Positions 32,006 to 44,512 of a stretch of DNA of 64,000 bases are shown here, piece by piece. Made by a program: the position numbers and the translations under genes. A model generated the notes under the pieces. It searched no databases and was not told the origin of the DNA. It was given only the letters and a program-made list of their open reading frames with translations. The DNA comes from Leptodactylus fallax (lineage: Eukaryota > Chordata > Amphibia > Anura > Leptodactylidae). Location: positions 6,911,001 through 6,975,000 of the forward strand of contig CAMRHE010000077.1 of the NCBI GenBank assembly GCA_947044405.1, given 5' to 3'. Each line of letters begins with the position of its first letter. Position 1 is the first letter of the stretch.

Positions 32006-34626
32006 ATGGTACCATTAAAAAAAATCTGCATATTTAAGAGGTTAAATAAAATCAACTGATTCTGGATCAAATAATCAACAATATATCAACTTAAAATGTC
32101 ATTTACATATAACTCAGGCAGTTCTAGAAATGGTCTAAAAATGGATTATAACCAGTATTTCCAAGCTTCACGGCTGTACCCTTATACATAAGCCTTGGGT
32201 TTACCTTGGTTAGGTAATTTTCTATGCATTGTATGTAGCATCAAACTACAGCAGATCTTATATATTTTACTGCCACCTCCACACTCACCATAAAATATTC
32301 TAGTTGAGTTTATAGCTCTCCAGCTAATTGTAAAATGTACTTGAAATTTCCATTATTCCAGCCACTTAACTATAAAATACAACACAACAAACCCTGTAAT
32401 CAGCATCCAAATTAAATAATTGCTAATTAAAAAGAGTCATCACCTAAACACAAATGAACTACTTGTCCACAATATTTTTACCTTTATCCATGTTTCCCTT
32501 CATATATTTTTATGAAATTTGGTTTTAATAATAAAGCTTGTCCACACAAATTATCTATAGATATATTCACAACTGGACTTACTTTGGGACTTCGGGTTTA
32601 CGAACGTAGTTTGACCCGAATATTCCAAATTGTTCGGATTTTAACGAAACTGAACAAATGGCGACTTGTCTCGGATTAACTAAAATGGCCACATATATTT
32701 TGTAAAAATACATTAGAGACACATGTCTTGTGAGTAATTTTGAAAAAATATTTGTTTCTTAGGATATTTTTTGTCCCTGCTCATATATACAGTCTCACTT
32801 CTAAGTCATAAAATGGGCTAATTTTTCTATAAAAACCATTGCTTTTTGCAATATAACAGCCATGTGTGTGTAAAAAAACATGAGCAAGCACCCCCCCCCA
32901 AAAAAAAGGGATAACTTTGGAAACGTTTTAAATGTTAAATATGTAAAAGCAAGTTTTCTTCACTTGGATTCTTGGTTTGATTCCTGATAATGTATTGCAT
33001 TCGCTTTCCAAAGTAGCCTAATTATTCTGTTAATCTTACTATATTATGTAAAATATTATGTTACATTATATCATGTTATATTGCTAATGGTAATCTTTGT
33101 ATACAATCAGTGGATGAAAACTAGTGAATAAAGGCGCTGAGTTCCTAAGTTTGTTGGCTAGGACCATATCTGCAGATAGTATCCAAATTATCTCGGACCT
33201 TGAGTTTCATTTGCTTTAAACAGATCTCTGCCTCTGAAGTAAGGACAAAGATTGAGGAACAATTTTGCAACATATCTAAAAATATAAGTAATTTGAATGA
33301 GAAATGTTATAGCAGCTCATATATGTACCATTGCATGCTACATCTACACACAAAGATACGACATACTAACTATATATTTTCGAAAAAAGTATGTCTTTTG
33401 GGAATAAAAATATTGATGGCTTATCCTTAAGTGAGACCATCAATGACCAGTGAAATATGACCTTCAGGATTCCTACAAATCAGCACAATAAAAAGGGGTG
33501 TACTGCTTGCCCAATGGGGCCTAATTGTGGGGCGAGAACAGCCATACGTATGTACAAACCATTATACAGTAACCAGATACACAATACAGTGATGGCAACA
33601 TTAGGCACCATTATTTTGATAACCTTCAAGGGTCTTGGAGGTTGGACACGCCAATGAAGAATGAGCAGATTATCATTGATCAATATTTTAGTTATGATAA
33701 ACCCATTTATGTGTTCATTTCTGTATTGTGCCATTATTATGAAATGACATTACACATTCGCTTTGTACAAACCACAACATACCATAATAGAAATATTATA
33801 TTTTAGACTGTCTTTCTTATCATCCAATTAACTTCTACATTGTGGTCAATAAAAGTCTTGTGTGCTGGCAACTTAATGTGGCAAAGAGTCCCCTCAACTC
33901 CCATGTCCACATACAACTACAACCTTCTCATGCTACAACAATGGCTACAACACTGAATTAAAAGAAAACAGCAAATATATTAACCAAAGACTGCTAACTA
34001 TAGACTAGTATTATACTGTAGTTGTAGATATAGTGCTGTAGTAGATAATAACTAGGGACTATTATCACAAAGACTAGACCTATGATACTATAGACACAAC
34101 ATATAGTAACAGGTGAATCCATCTATGTATTTATTTCTCAAATAACAAATATGTCCAAAATAACCCCAAATATGCAGTAACCAATCTCTGGCTTTTGACC
34201 ATTGTGTCATTTCCTTTCAATAGATTTATTAATCCCCTGTGTTGCTTTGCGGTTTTATCCTTTTAGTGATAATAGATGTAATATATCATGAAAACAAATT
34301 TTTAAGAGCACATCATTACAATGATGCACGCCGGTAATAAACCCTTTCACACTCGGATGAGCTTAAATCAGTTTCTCTTTATTGATTTTTGGTCATAACA
34401 TAATTTTAAAGTTCAAGTCAGTTAATAAAAAAGATTTGCTCTGGCATTTGGTATCCCTGTTGCTTTGTGCCTGTGTATTTCTGTGCCATTGTTTCACAGC
34501 TCCGAACAGGTCTGTAACTGGTAAACATGGGACATTTATGAAGCACGTTTCAAGCCTGTGTTTGTTAATAAAACTAAAGTTTTAGTATGGTAAAGAAGGA
34601 TGGAGATGGTGAGTACTGGGTGAGAA
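32006..34626. other. unique AT-rich sequence
   Basis: No gene, RNA gene or complete repeat recognised over 2.6 kb. The section 32570-32700 has unusual CG-containing words (TCGGGTTTACGAACG, GTTCGGATTTTAACG) and may be an old repeat. Confidence 0.45.
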
Positions 34627-34996
34627 TTAAAGGGTTATTCTCATCTTGGCAAATCACTGCTGAGATGGGAATAGTTGCTCGTAAGTCCTGACCTCTACGG
34701 CATGACTTGTAATAACAGATGACTATTACTGCTCTACAATGTTCCAGTACCACCCTTAGGGAATGGAAGCTATGGAAACACTGTAGCACATCTGAGTTAT
34801 GCTGTTTCTGTAGCTCCACAGTTATGGAAACAATGTAGCTAAATGTGCTTTGCTGTTTCTGTAGCTCCCGTTCACCTTTACTAGAGTTACGCAAACAGCA
34901 TAGAGCCACACTACTGAGCTGTTCCCGTAATGTCCACCCTCTGGATTGAAATTTCCAACTCGGCAGCAATTTGCTAAGGTGGCAATAACCCTTTAA
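34627..34996. mobile_element. TTAA MITE
   Basis: TTAA at 34627-34630 and 34993-34996. Left AGGGTTATTCTCATCTTGG and CACTGCTGAGATGG face right CCAACTCGGCAGCAATTTGC and GGTGGCAATAACCCT. The interior has repeated GCTGTTTCTGTAGCTCC words, in both halves. The 154-codon minus-strand frame lying across it is incidental. Confidence 0.8.
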
Positions 34997-35021
34997 TAAA
35001 ATTTCACATACTAAAATACAA

Positions 35022-35355
35022 TTAAAGTGGCTCTTCAAGACTGGATATTGATGGCCTACCCTTAGGATAAGTTATCAATACCATATTCGTATAGGGTAAC
35101 ACCCGAAAACCCACCAGTCAGCTGATATATGCACTATGTAGAGAGCAGAAAGCAGACAGCCCTGTAAACTGTGTGAGCTGTGATACTGTAACTCAACTGA
35201 GCTTCAACAGTGTGGCACAGCCATTACACAGTGTACAGAGTTGGCCACTTCTGACTCTGAGCAGTTAAGATTGCTGGGTGTCTGCCCCCCCTCTGATATT
35301 GGTGATCTATACTAAGAATAGGCCATCAATATCCAGTCTTGGACAACCCCTTTAA
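35022..35355. mobile_element. TTAA MITE
   Basis: TTAA at 35022-35025 and 35352-35355. AAGACTGGATATTGATGGCC on the left is matched exactly by its inverse on the right (35320-35339). It is only 25 bp from the previous MITE. Confidence 0.85.
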
Positions 35356-35396
35356 GGTCTGATTTAGACATTACTTGTACCATCAATCATTATCAT

Positions 35397-35634
35397 TATG
35401 AGGGGCCAATTTCATAGAAAGTCACTGACCTACAGTATCAGGAAGGTGTTGGAAAGGCAACCCACACAAGCAAGCTAGGAACATGCATACTCCTTGCGAA
35501 TGTTGCTGTGGCTAGATTCAGTTTCTAAACTAGTAGAATCTCAGTCATGTCCTACCATGCTTGTGTAGGTTGCCTTACCAAAACCTTCCTGATACTGTAG
35601 ACCAGGAACTTTCTATGAAATTGGCCACTCATAG
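35397..35634. mobile_element. palindromic MITE (GGCCAATTTCATAGAAAG ends)
   Basis: Left GGCCAATTTCATAGAAAG, CTACAGTATCAGGAAGGT and GGCAACCCACACAAGC each return inverted between 35555 and 35632. Outer ends read TATGAGGGGCC and GGCCACTCATA. The target duplication is unclear (possibly TA). Confidence 0.75.
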
Positions 35635-35690
35635 TGTCAGTGATGTAGAGAAAAAGGTAAGAAGTTCACCAAGTGATCTTTAAAAATAAC

Positions 35691-35905
35691 CCAAACTTAG
35701 TTTTTGCCCAGAACACAAGAAGTGCACTTTAAAGTTGTTTTTCGCAGAAACAGTGCCACTCTCGTCCATAGGTTGTGTCTGGCATTGCAGCTTAACTTCA
35801 CCCAAATGGCTAGGTAAAGGAGCGATAACAGACACAGCCCACGGACAAAAGTACTGCTATTTCTAAAGTAAAATGTATTTTGCTACATGTGGACAACTCC
35901 TTTAA
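35691..35905. mobile_element. TTAA-end MITE, degenerate left end
   Basis: The right end GGACAACTCCTTTAA is intact. The inner pair GTGCCACTCTCGTCC...GGTTGTGTCTG faces CAGACACAGCCCACGGAC. Confidence 0.55.
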
Positions 35906-35971
35906 GAAAAAAAAGAGCAGACCAGATGAACCAATTGATCTTTATCTGCTGCGAACATTTTATTTCCTATT

Positions 35972-36179
35972 AGACGTCCTAATATATTCCACAGCGCTGC
36001 TAAATAATCGACACATGGCAGCGTATAAAAAGGCGATGGAATAACAAGTACAAAGTGGCAGCAGTCAGGCAAAAGCTAAACTTTTAACAGAAAGAGCTTA
36101 CCATGAAAAATGTAGATTTTATACAGTATTGTGAGCACACAGACAAATAAACCAGTGCCCTCGGGAGCGTACAATCTAG
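35972..36179 (-). mobile_element. L2-type LINE 3' end, reverse orientation
   Basis: Read on the minus strand it contains CTAGATTGTACGCTCCCGAGG and ends CAGCGCTGTGGAATATATT, the 3'UTR and terminal motif of the same LINE type seen at 12770-13494. Internal sequence is diverged. Confidence 0.55.
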
Positions 36180-36885
36180 TCTAAAGCTCAAATCACACCG
36201 AGGCTGAGTTCAGTGGGTATCAGGTTGAGACCAGCAATACCCACTTCAATGGCCAGGCAATTCTTCCTCCAGCTGCACTGGCAGGCCTTTTAACTGCGGA
36301 CGATAATAAACCCAAGGTTGTAAGTATAAATAAAAATGAAACTCAATTATCTTCCATTGCCAGCTCAGCAGAAAGAGACAAGGAAGGAGAGATCAGCGCA
36401 TCAAACTGTTACAAATAAAAAAAGGGAAGAGGCAGAGGGAAGAAAAGAGGTGGAATAAAAATAAGAAGCATTAAATCTTGCTGTCCTGCCGGGTCCCTGG
36501 TAAATGACTCTAAAGGGACAATTAAATGACGGGAGTGAGTGGGGAGAGGAGCAGTGACCGTGGCAGGCGGCAGTCTCGGAACACATAATGAAAGATGGCA
36601 GTGATGGATCGCCAAGCTCCCGGCCATGCAAATCCATTAATGAGAGTCTCTCTATGATGTCTCTCTGCCTTCCTCTATGGGTGCCTGGACATAATGCTCA
36701 CCTATGCCTACTACAAGCAATGCACCATCTTTATTTGCATTCTCTAGTCTTCACTATAAGCTTCTTTGGGTCAAAAGTTAGATTTTTTTGAGGGTACTGT
36801 TATTCATTTTACAGTATCATTAGATTATATGCTGTTTAGACTACTAAAGTTTTTTTTTTTTATAATGTACTGCAATTGTAGAAAT
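36180..36885. other. candidate conserved non-coding element(s)
   Basis: The strongest part is 36440-36660: unique, complex, with CTAAAGGGACAATTAAATGAC, CGGAACACATAATGAAAGATG, a POU octamer ATGCAAAT next to CCATTAATGAG at 36626-36646, and GTGATGGATCG. Frames crossing it on both strands are short and motif-free. After 36770 the sequence becomes T-rich. Confidence 0.35.
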
Positions 36886-37245
36886 TTTGGGGTTATTAGA
36901 AAATTGTCAGAGAGCAGGTAATGGTCTAAAATAATAATAAAAAAAAAACATTACTTATATCATAAATCTGCTCTGGGCAACCCTGTCATGCCTCTAGCAA
37001 TGATATCTTTTACATCATGTATGTGACAGCCAATCACTAGCCCCTGATGCTTGTGCCCTACATGCAAGTCATTGATTGGTCACATGATGCATGTTACATG
37101 ACGGCATTACTGCAGGACCACCAGGGACCACCAAAGTGGTATTCCTGAGTCATGGAGGATTTAATGGGTAAGTAATGCTGAATATCTATCTAATGCTATT
37201 GCCTGCTACCAGGCAATTTCTGAAAATTCCAAACAACCCCTTTAA
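36886..37245. mobile_element. TTAA MITE, left end decayed
   Basis: Right end GGAATTTTCAG-inverse followed by AAACAACCCCTTTAA (TTAA 37242-37245). Left GGGGTTATTAGAAAATTGTC and GAGCAGGTAATGG are its diverged inverse. Confidence 0.55.
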
Positions 37246-37695
37246 TCGTACTTACTGTATTTAGCATAATAAAATATATAAGGCATGGGACTTAATTACC
37301 ATAAAATATAGGTCAATTAATTTGTACCTGGTAAAAGTGGGTGACAACACATATTTCTATTATTACAGCTCTTGAAAGAGCTGTCACTCAGCTTTGTGCC
37401 AAATATGCCAAGTTATTCATACTGTAGAAAGAAACTCTTGCATTACATACCTAGACAGATTTGCCACATTGTAGTATTGAAAAGTGACCACATTTGTGGA
37501 GCTTGTAATAGTGGTTATAATGGCAGTAACTTAGCTTTCCCAGAAACAAAAAAAACATTATTATTAAATGAGGATGGCTGTATTGGAAATATATTATATA
37601 CTTTTCAGGACGCAATAGGTGCATATGGTTATTTTCTTCATACTTAAAGCCATTGGATATATCCACTGTATGTCTAAGCAGTGACTTTGTGACTA
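37246..37695. other. unique non-coding sequence
   Basis: Two antiparallel frames (37372-37647 plus, 37451-37666 minus) of 71-91 codons show no recognisable motif. Confidence 0.45.
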
Positions 37696-38046
37696 TTAAA
37701 GGGATTTTCTAGGTTATATTGATGACCTTTAATAATGATAGGTAACATCAGATTGGTAGGGGTCCGACACCCAGTACCCCCACCAATCAGCTGTTCACAG
37801 CAGCTGAAATGCAGAGAATGGAGCAGGAAACAGAGAGCTCTGTTCTCTGTGTAGTGGATAGATCAGGTATAGCAGATCAGCTCCCATTCACTTGAAAGGA
37901 ATCTAAGCTGCAGTAACTCAGTTTAGCCACTACACAGAGATCAGAGCTGTCTGCTTCCTGCTCCATTGTCTGTATATCAGATGCTGAGACCAGCTGATCA
38001 GTGGAGGTGCTGGGAGCCAAACCCCCACCGATCGATGACCCCCTTT
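37696..38046. mobile_element. TTAA MITE, family 6, right end truncated
   Basis: Starts TTAAAGGGATTTTCTAGG. GGTAGGGGTCCGACACCC and CCACCAATCAGCTGTT are near the left; inverse words lie near the right (CAGCTGATCAGTGG, CCCCCACCGATC). AGAGAGCTCTGTTCTCTGTG and CACAGAGATCAGAGCTGTC form the centre. The same family is seen at 16596, 46190, 47117 and 62115. Confidence 0.7.
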
Positions 38047-38352
38047 ATTGAAGATCTGTCATTATTCCAGACTCTCTATCCCCATCTTTGCCTAATACTC
38101 TGCATTGTTCAGTAGACTAGATAATATGACTGTTACCAGTTGGGGAGGGGGGTGTACCTGTACACAATCTGACAGTGTATAGGGCAATGTTAGCACCCAA
38201 TTGTGAATTTACTCATCCATTTCTGGAAGGAAGAACAGAGGACCGGTTCAATGTAGAGTTCTAAGAAAAGATGCTCCAGCATTGATATTTCATGGGGAAT
38301 ACAAGTATTTACTAAAACACACGTCAGGAGAGGTGACAGATATTCTTTAGAT
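38047..38352. mobile_element. diverged relative of TTAA family 3
   Basis: GAAGATCTGTCATTATTCCAG on the left and GTCAGGAGAGGTGACAGATA on the right correspond to the ends at 21558-21939. Interior similarity is weak. The terminal TTAA words are lost. Confidence 0.45.
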
Positions 38353-39605
38353 GCTCAGGAGGAGATTATTAACATCTATGCATGATCATATAAATGTATT
38401 TGAAAAAGAAATTCTCTATTGAGGCACAAACATCCATCACAACAAGGAAATAACCAAGTGCATGATAACACCGACATGAGTGCTGCATTTAGACTCTCAG
38501 CTATCAAAGATGCCTTGTAGACTTGTATTTGCAGCTAGAAATTCTAACATTATGCTAAACACTGATTTTTATTCATGACTTTTTCTATATATTGTACATA
38601 CACGTCTGAAGAGCAATTCAAAGAAGAAATCAAAAGCTGGTAAGTAGAATTTGGAAAGACACAAATGAACTATCCTTCTGTCCTCCATTAGGAAATCAGT
38701 AAAGAGCCGAGAGATATTAAAAGGGTGTTCTCACCATGTACAATGATGGCATATCAACCAGATTACAATGAATAGGGCCCCACAATAAAGCCAAAAATGG
38801 GCCCCAACCATTCTGCAGTATTACAGACAGTATCATAAATGCTAGTATTTGGGTGCCATGTATTATTGATAGTAGAAGCATACTACAAATCTTCTATACA
38901 AAGTAGAACATGTATTGTATAGTGATACTGAATAGAAGAAAACAGGTTTCTATACCATAATGTGCCCCCTGGTCCTCCATAGATGACTACAGCAATGTAC
39001 AGACTTTGACATAAGCTTTGGAATACAAAGCCGACTGCGACTGAGGGAAACCTATAGATTAAAACACACGGCAGACCCTATTACACATATATGGCACAGT
39101 ATGACAGATCCTCGTACAGATAGATGGCAGAGAGATCATATAGTCTTGCACTAGGCCATACACATTCATGAAGGATATAAGGGTAGATAGGAATAAAGAG
39201 CATGTATTATAGCGCTATATTCACACAACTGTGGCAAGAAATGGCTGTGAGAAACTGATGAAACATTACGTTTTTAAAGGCTAGTTTTTAATATGAAGGG
39301 CATCCATTTCACAGATCACGCATACATTTGAGTATATGAGGGATCCATGAAAAATGGAAAGAAATAGGATATGTCCTATTGTTTCATGGACCGTTTATAC
39401 ATTTCATCTAAAAACAGATTTGTGAATAATCCCATAGACTGTCATGGTATTGAAAATACCTGTGTGATGGCCATTCAAAAAGCAGCTTCACATGGTTGTT
39501 TTCATTTTGCTAATAAGTCCTAAATAGGATCTCTTTCCATTGTTCAGTAAGGGTGTGGACACCTTCACAGCTGTAATTCAGGGACCTGATGTAGAGGAGC
39601 ATGTA
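38353..39605. other. unique non-coding sequence
   Basis: No gene recognised. A left-end-like AAAAGGGTGTTCTCACC at 38718 may mark another decayed MITE. Confidence 0.45.
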
Positions 39606-40010
39606 CTGAAAGAGGACTTTCATGTCTTCTGATGTTAGCATAGTTAAAATGCACTAGAAAGCTAACAAAGCCCTGAAATCTCCCAGTTGCAGAGATATTG
39701 GTGCTGTTAATTTCAGAGCCCTCTCAGAGGGGCTGGCCTTACAGATCAGTGTCATCGCTGAGCTGTGAAGAATGTCCCCCCTGACATTACAAGGCTAAGG
39801 AAGAGTACCTTCAGGGGGGATGCTCTGCTGAACTGTAAGGTTCGCCCCTTTGACAGTGCAGGGATATCAGTTCTGAAACTAACGGCACCAACATCTCTGC
39901 TATTGGGGCACATACCTGCAAAGCTGACGGTGCGCTGAATTCTTACACTCTTAGCTTTCTAGTGGTATAGAACACCACTAATGTCAGAGGACATGAAAGC
40001 TCCTCTTTAA
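39606..40010. mobile_element. TTAA family 5 relative (left TTAA mutated)
   Basis: Left AAAGAGGACTTTCATGTC and right GACATGAAAGCTCCTCTTTAA (TTAA 40007-40010). The interior has CACTAGAAAGCTAAC / TTAGCTTTCTAGTG and ATCAGTGTCATCGCTGAGC, parallel to 30744-32005 without its solo LTR. Confidence 0.7.
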
Positions 40011-40740
40011 GCTACATAGATGATTTATAATAATACTATGAATCGGCCACAATTTTGAACAAAGATTTTTTGTGATCAACTATAATTACTAGGGATTCAT
40101 TCTTACTTTAAAAGGCAGACATAATATAGTGCAAAAGCTATGTAAAACCAAACTACAGTATGCAAAAACATGTTTCCTCAAGGTCCCACTCAAAGAAAGT
40201 AGTTATAGGGGCCCCTCACCATCTTGTCTTGTGACATTTATCAGTATGTCATTCATATCTGTCTTGTTATTCCCTAAATGCTCAGCATTGTGCATTGTGC
40301 ATCCTCTTTACAATGAATGGTAATTAATCGTCACGTCCTATTTATCAGCTAATGTATACGTGTAGTAATGGTACAACACACGACCTTGACTAAAAACAGT
40401 GCAACACACCAATTCTTAATCTAGATTTATTTCCATCTTCTTTTTTCTAAACGATTGTACAAGGACTATTACATCTGATGCAGTGTTAATACTGGTGTCA
40501 GGATTGCTTGCTGCTGTGAGGAAGGTAACAATTCTGATAATAGACATTATTCATAATGAATTTCCAATAGGATGTCACAATGCATGGCTTGATGCACGCA
40601 GTATGTATACATAGCCATAGCCATAGCCTAGCCATAACACGTGACTCATTTCCTTTTTTAATCATTTTTAACAAATAAATCAATTTGCATAATTAATTTC
40701 AACAAATTTTTGAGCCCTTATTTCCAAGTCTTTTTGAATA
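40011..40740. other. unique non-coding sequence
   Basis: No gene or repeat recognised. A CATAGCCATAGCCATAGCC microrepeat lies at 40611-40629. Confidence 0.45.
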
Positions 40741-41037
40741 TTGGCCCATATTTACTATATATTACTATTACTTTATTACTATTTGTTTGTCTTGTAAACT
40801 TAGACAGGAAATTTGAAAGTTTACCAAATTTATCACAATGGCTGATGCTGGATGATAAATCTGGCAAATGTTTAGACTATGTAGTCTAAGGTTATACCAC
40901 CTTTCTGTTGGCTGAGACAAAAAAATTTCACACCCATATGTCTAGAAAGTTGAAAAATTTTAGCCCAAACTAGGAGCGCCAAAGATGTGCAACGTTTACG
41001 CCAGTGTCTAGTCATCCATAATAGTAAATGTGGGTCA
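40741..41037. mobile_element. MITE-like repeat with GGCCCATATTTACTAT ends
   Basis: Left GGCCCATATTTACTAT and right ATAGTAAATGTGGGTC are inverted. GATAAATCTGGCAAATG and GCGCCAAAGATGTGCAACG lie in the interior. Confidence 0.6.
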
Positions 41038-41100
41038 TTGCTTTTTGGAGTCCTATGAGACAAAATCAGTATGATCATTATGATAACAATAGAGAGATGC

Positions 41101-41462
41101 TTAAAAGTGACCACACACATTTAATACCTGTTGGCTGACAGTTATTCCTCCTAACTTCCCCATACACATGTATGCTTGAATGGGCTGAGTATGTATGCAC
41201 TGTGAATGCGGAACAATCTGCTGCCAGATACCTCTGGCAATGGCTTATCTTCATTGAAAGCAAAAAATCAAGCATGTAAAAATTAAGCATGCCCAATCAT
41301 TTTTCCCTGCCAAAGGAACATTAGCCAAACATCCAATTAGATGCCAAAGGTGGGCTCAGTCTAATTTAGTCCACTATGCCTGGCCAATCCATAGCTGAAC
41401 ATCCAATGTAAGCTAGATGGTCATCCGGTCCTACAGAAATCTAATGTGTATAACACCTTAAC
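41101..41462. mobile_element. MITE-like repeat (CACACATTTAA ... CTAATGTGTATAACACC)
   Basis: Left CACACACATTTAATACCTG and CCCATACACATGTATGC; right TACAGAAATCTAATGTGTAT. Resembles a common frog repeat whose ends read CATACACATTAGAT. Confidence 0.45.
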
Positions 41463-41560
41463 ATCAAAAATTGGTAGACTAGTTCATTAAGAACAGAAAT
41501 ACCTACCCTAGACATATATATGTATAGTACAACATACAGTATATAGGTATATAGATACTG

Positions 41561-41563
<3 letters not shown>

Positions 41564-41597
<34 letters not shown>
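41564..41597. repeat. (TA)n microsatellite
   Basis: Uninterrupted TA run ending in TATACAGT. Neighbouring TATAGGTATATAGATA words suggest an older, larger AT tract. Confidence 0.9.
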
Positions 41598-41599
<2 letters not shown>

Positions 41600-42933
41600 T
41601 ACACATATATAGATACATATCTAAACTTAAGCTTGATTATTATTATTATAATGTTATTAAAAATGTATATTTATGTCATTGCTGTGAGTCAGAATTACCA
41701 TTATCTGTATTTTTCCTGTAGCCTTTACTCCATAGCCCCCTTGCAGGGAAACCTTTGGTACGCTGATGTTTGGAGACACCACTGGGAATACTTCTTTTAG
41801 TGTCAGTTTAACTGCAGTTCTGCCCAGATAAATAGACTCTTGATATCATATAGTGAGATGTGACAGGTCTGCAATTGTGAATTTTAAAACCTAGGGCTGT
41901 GACATGAAGAATTGGCTCTATGACAGTGACAGAAAGTGAGCTACTGTATACCATGCCTGCGGCCGCTGCTTTTATAGGACACCTGGGGACAATGCATTAC
42001 ATAGTGTAATCTAACAATACATGCCATGTAATAACAATCATAGTATATGTATTGCCACAAATGTAAAATTTAGTATGTAGTAAATCTGACATTAAGTGTG
42101 ACCATGAATGTTCTGCAGTAGCCAATGAATTATAATGCAAAACTAAAAAAATCCCATTGGCTCTGATTTATGATACACAAGAGAATACTGTAGGACACTG
42201 AAATTCTGTCTGGCCAGGTACTTTTTTTTCTTTTCTTTATCTCAGATTATCAGCCATACGTAAACTCAATACGTAAACTTCCCCCTTTTCATTAGGCCAA
42301 ATTTCAGCCTTTCAATTTTAATCGTATTTCATGTTCCTTCTGCCACTTGACAATTTTAATGTGATTTCCTCCTCCATTTCTGCCAATACCATTCACTTGG
42401 CTTTCCACCTCAGCTAATTCAAGATTTCAGCCTATTGAGTGACTCCAAATAAATTGTGCTTTGGTCCTTTTTTCCCATGGATTCCGAACTCTTAGGGTTT
42501 ACATTCTATTGTGTACACAATTTAATGCTTTTTACTGTCAGAGATTTCGCTGTTCCTGGCTAGAAAGTGGTGTTTTTTGATTGCTTATATTAGTATAGAA
42601 AATTGCTATAAAATCTCACAAACTTTGTGAACAGGTCAATGAGAAATCATTTACATCTTTCCATTTACATACAGTAAAGGCAAAAAAATTACACATTAAT
42701 CACAATGGCTAGGTGGTTATTGGAGATTTCTAAATGATGGTATTCCTGATGGGTCTCCAAGTAGGTATTACCATGCTTTCCTGCTTCCCAAATTTTTTAT
42801 GAAGAGAAACAATGTCATATGGGAGTCAAATGTGAACCCCAAGAAGTTGATATTGCCTCCACTACATACGTAATTGGGCCTCATGAAGCACTCTCTCACA
42901 GCTTTAGATAAGGAGTCAGCAGCTTTAAAGTAC
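41598..42933. other. unique non-coding sequence
   Basis: No gene or clear repeat. 42240-42560 is pyrimidine-rich but complex. Confidence 0.45.
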
Positions 42934-43127
42934 CTTAAGGCAGGGGCCCCACGTGGCATGAACCATTGCGGTTTTGGAAATCGCAGTGTGTCAATTATAC
43001 CTACGGAAACGCCAGTGGCTTTGAACTTTCTGTGAAAAGTGCTGCGGGAAAAACTGTGATGCGTTGCCACCGCGGTTTTTACCGCAGCGCTTTTTTGGTG
43101 CAGCCTGCTACATGGGGCCTTAGCCTT
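42934..43127. mobile_element. MITE with GGCCCCACGTGG / CATGGGGCCTTAGCC ends
   Basis: Left TTAAGGCAGGGGCCCCACGT faces right TACATGGGGCCTTAGCC. GCGGTTTTGGAAATCGCAG and CCGCGGTTTTTACCGCAGCG hairpins lie inside. Same end type as 61517-61725. Confidence 0.7.
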
Positions 43128-44299
43128 ATGATGTTTTCCTTAAGTCAACTAGAGCAATGTTTAAAGTAAGTTTCTTTATTGGACCACAAATAAAGAAGAT
43201 TCTGGAATACAAGAAATTCTGCAAGAAGATCACTATGATGTAGACATTAGCCTGGAGCAGTGTTGCCGCAGTGGCTCAAGTCTTTCCAGGCAATGACAGC
43301 GCACAAATCGTGGAGCTGAGAATGTAGTGAATAAATAAGGCACAGTGGGTTGTAGAATATCCCTCAATGTCCATATCCTTGATCCTCATCTTAATAAGTT
43401 CAAGGTAAACATAGGGGCATAGTCTGAGGAGCAATGCAAGAGCTTCCACCAAGAGATAGTACAACTAGATGTAAGAAGAGGTAAGAAGACTACCTTTGAG
43501 GAATAATTCCTGAGAAGCAACTCACATCTAAATATATTTTGGTCATTTAATATGTTTTTCTTCTTTTCAGATTTTTGCCAATTCAATCATTTTCTCATTA
43601 AAAATGGTTAATTTCAAAATATCACTGTTCTGGCTAAAATGGAAAGTTTGAGGTATAATCACTTACAAAATACTACTTACTAGTCAGGAACAAAAATTAC
43701 GTTCCCTACTTTTAATATTTCTTCAACCTCATAGGATGCAGTACAAACAAGAGACCCCAAAATACTGAAAGATGGTTAAAAATGTCTGTAATAAAATTAT
43801 TGTTCTGTAATTACTCTTGAAAAAGGACACCTGCTCAAAACTTGCAGTTGGCAGCCTCTCGCAGTCATTTGGCATGCACATTGTTCATTTCTAAGACTCT
43901 CCAGCAGCATATTGAACTATGTGGACTACAATGAATATTTCCATGGTTACAGATGCTAAGGAGCACCAGTTACTCACAACATGTTTACCAAATTTCTGGT
44001 CAGTTTATGCCACATGCCAAAATAAGGCACGCTTATTTCAAATACTAGAACCCTCCGAAAGTCATTATTCCTTCATACATCCTGCACAGATTTTACTGTA
44101 GAAAAACTATTTTCTTCAAAACAATTCTACAAAACCTTTACTAGCATTGAACTTTTCAGAGCAAATTTCACTTCCATGTTCTGCTGTCTATTCAGTTTAG
44201 AAGTTGTAGTAGATACAACAGACATAGTAGTAGATACCACAGGAGTTATTTTTGGATTCAAGAACTGAGTTGTCTGTCGAGGAACGGTTATAGTGTAGA
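43128..44299. other. unique non-coding sequence
   Basis: Nothing recognised beyond short chance frames. Confidence 0.45.
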
Positions 44300-44512
44300 C
44301 ATGGTCAAGACCAATGCCCACCCACCTCTCCATGCAAATTCCTACTAGCCACAGTCTTAAGGATTGGGGCGATGTGGGGCTGAGATCCATCATTCTGCTG
44401 ATTAGTGGCGGTCCTAGCTGGCAGAACTCTACCTACCTAGCATTTATCACCTATCCATTGGATGGGTAAAAGAGTCCTCAGATTGGAATATCCGTTCAAG
44501 TTAAAGTCATAT
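44300..44512. mobile_element. TTAA MITE right part
   Basis: ATTTATCACCTATCCATTGGA and GGCGGTCCTAGC-type words followed by CCGTTCAAGTTAAAG suggest the right half of a family 6-like element. The left half is not recognisable. Confidence 0.35.

Noticed and set aside
34574..35038. 154-codon minus-strand frame
   Set aside because: It lies across two adjacent TTAA MITEs and its composition follows their palindromic words; no domain pattern.
41564..41597. TA runs (also 47793-47833) as possible origin or matrix-attachment sites
   Set aside because: Simple microsatellites with nothing around them to support a function.
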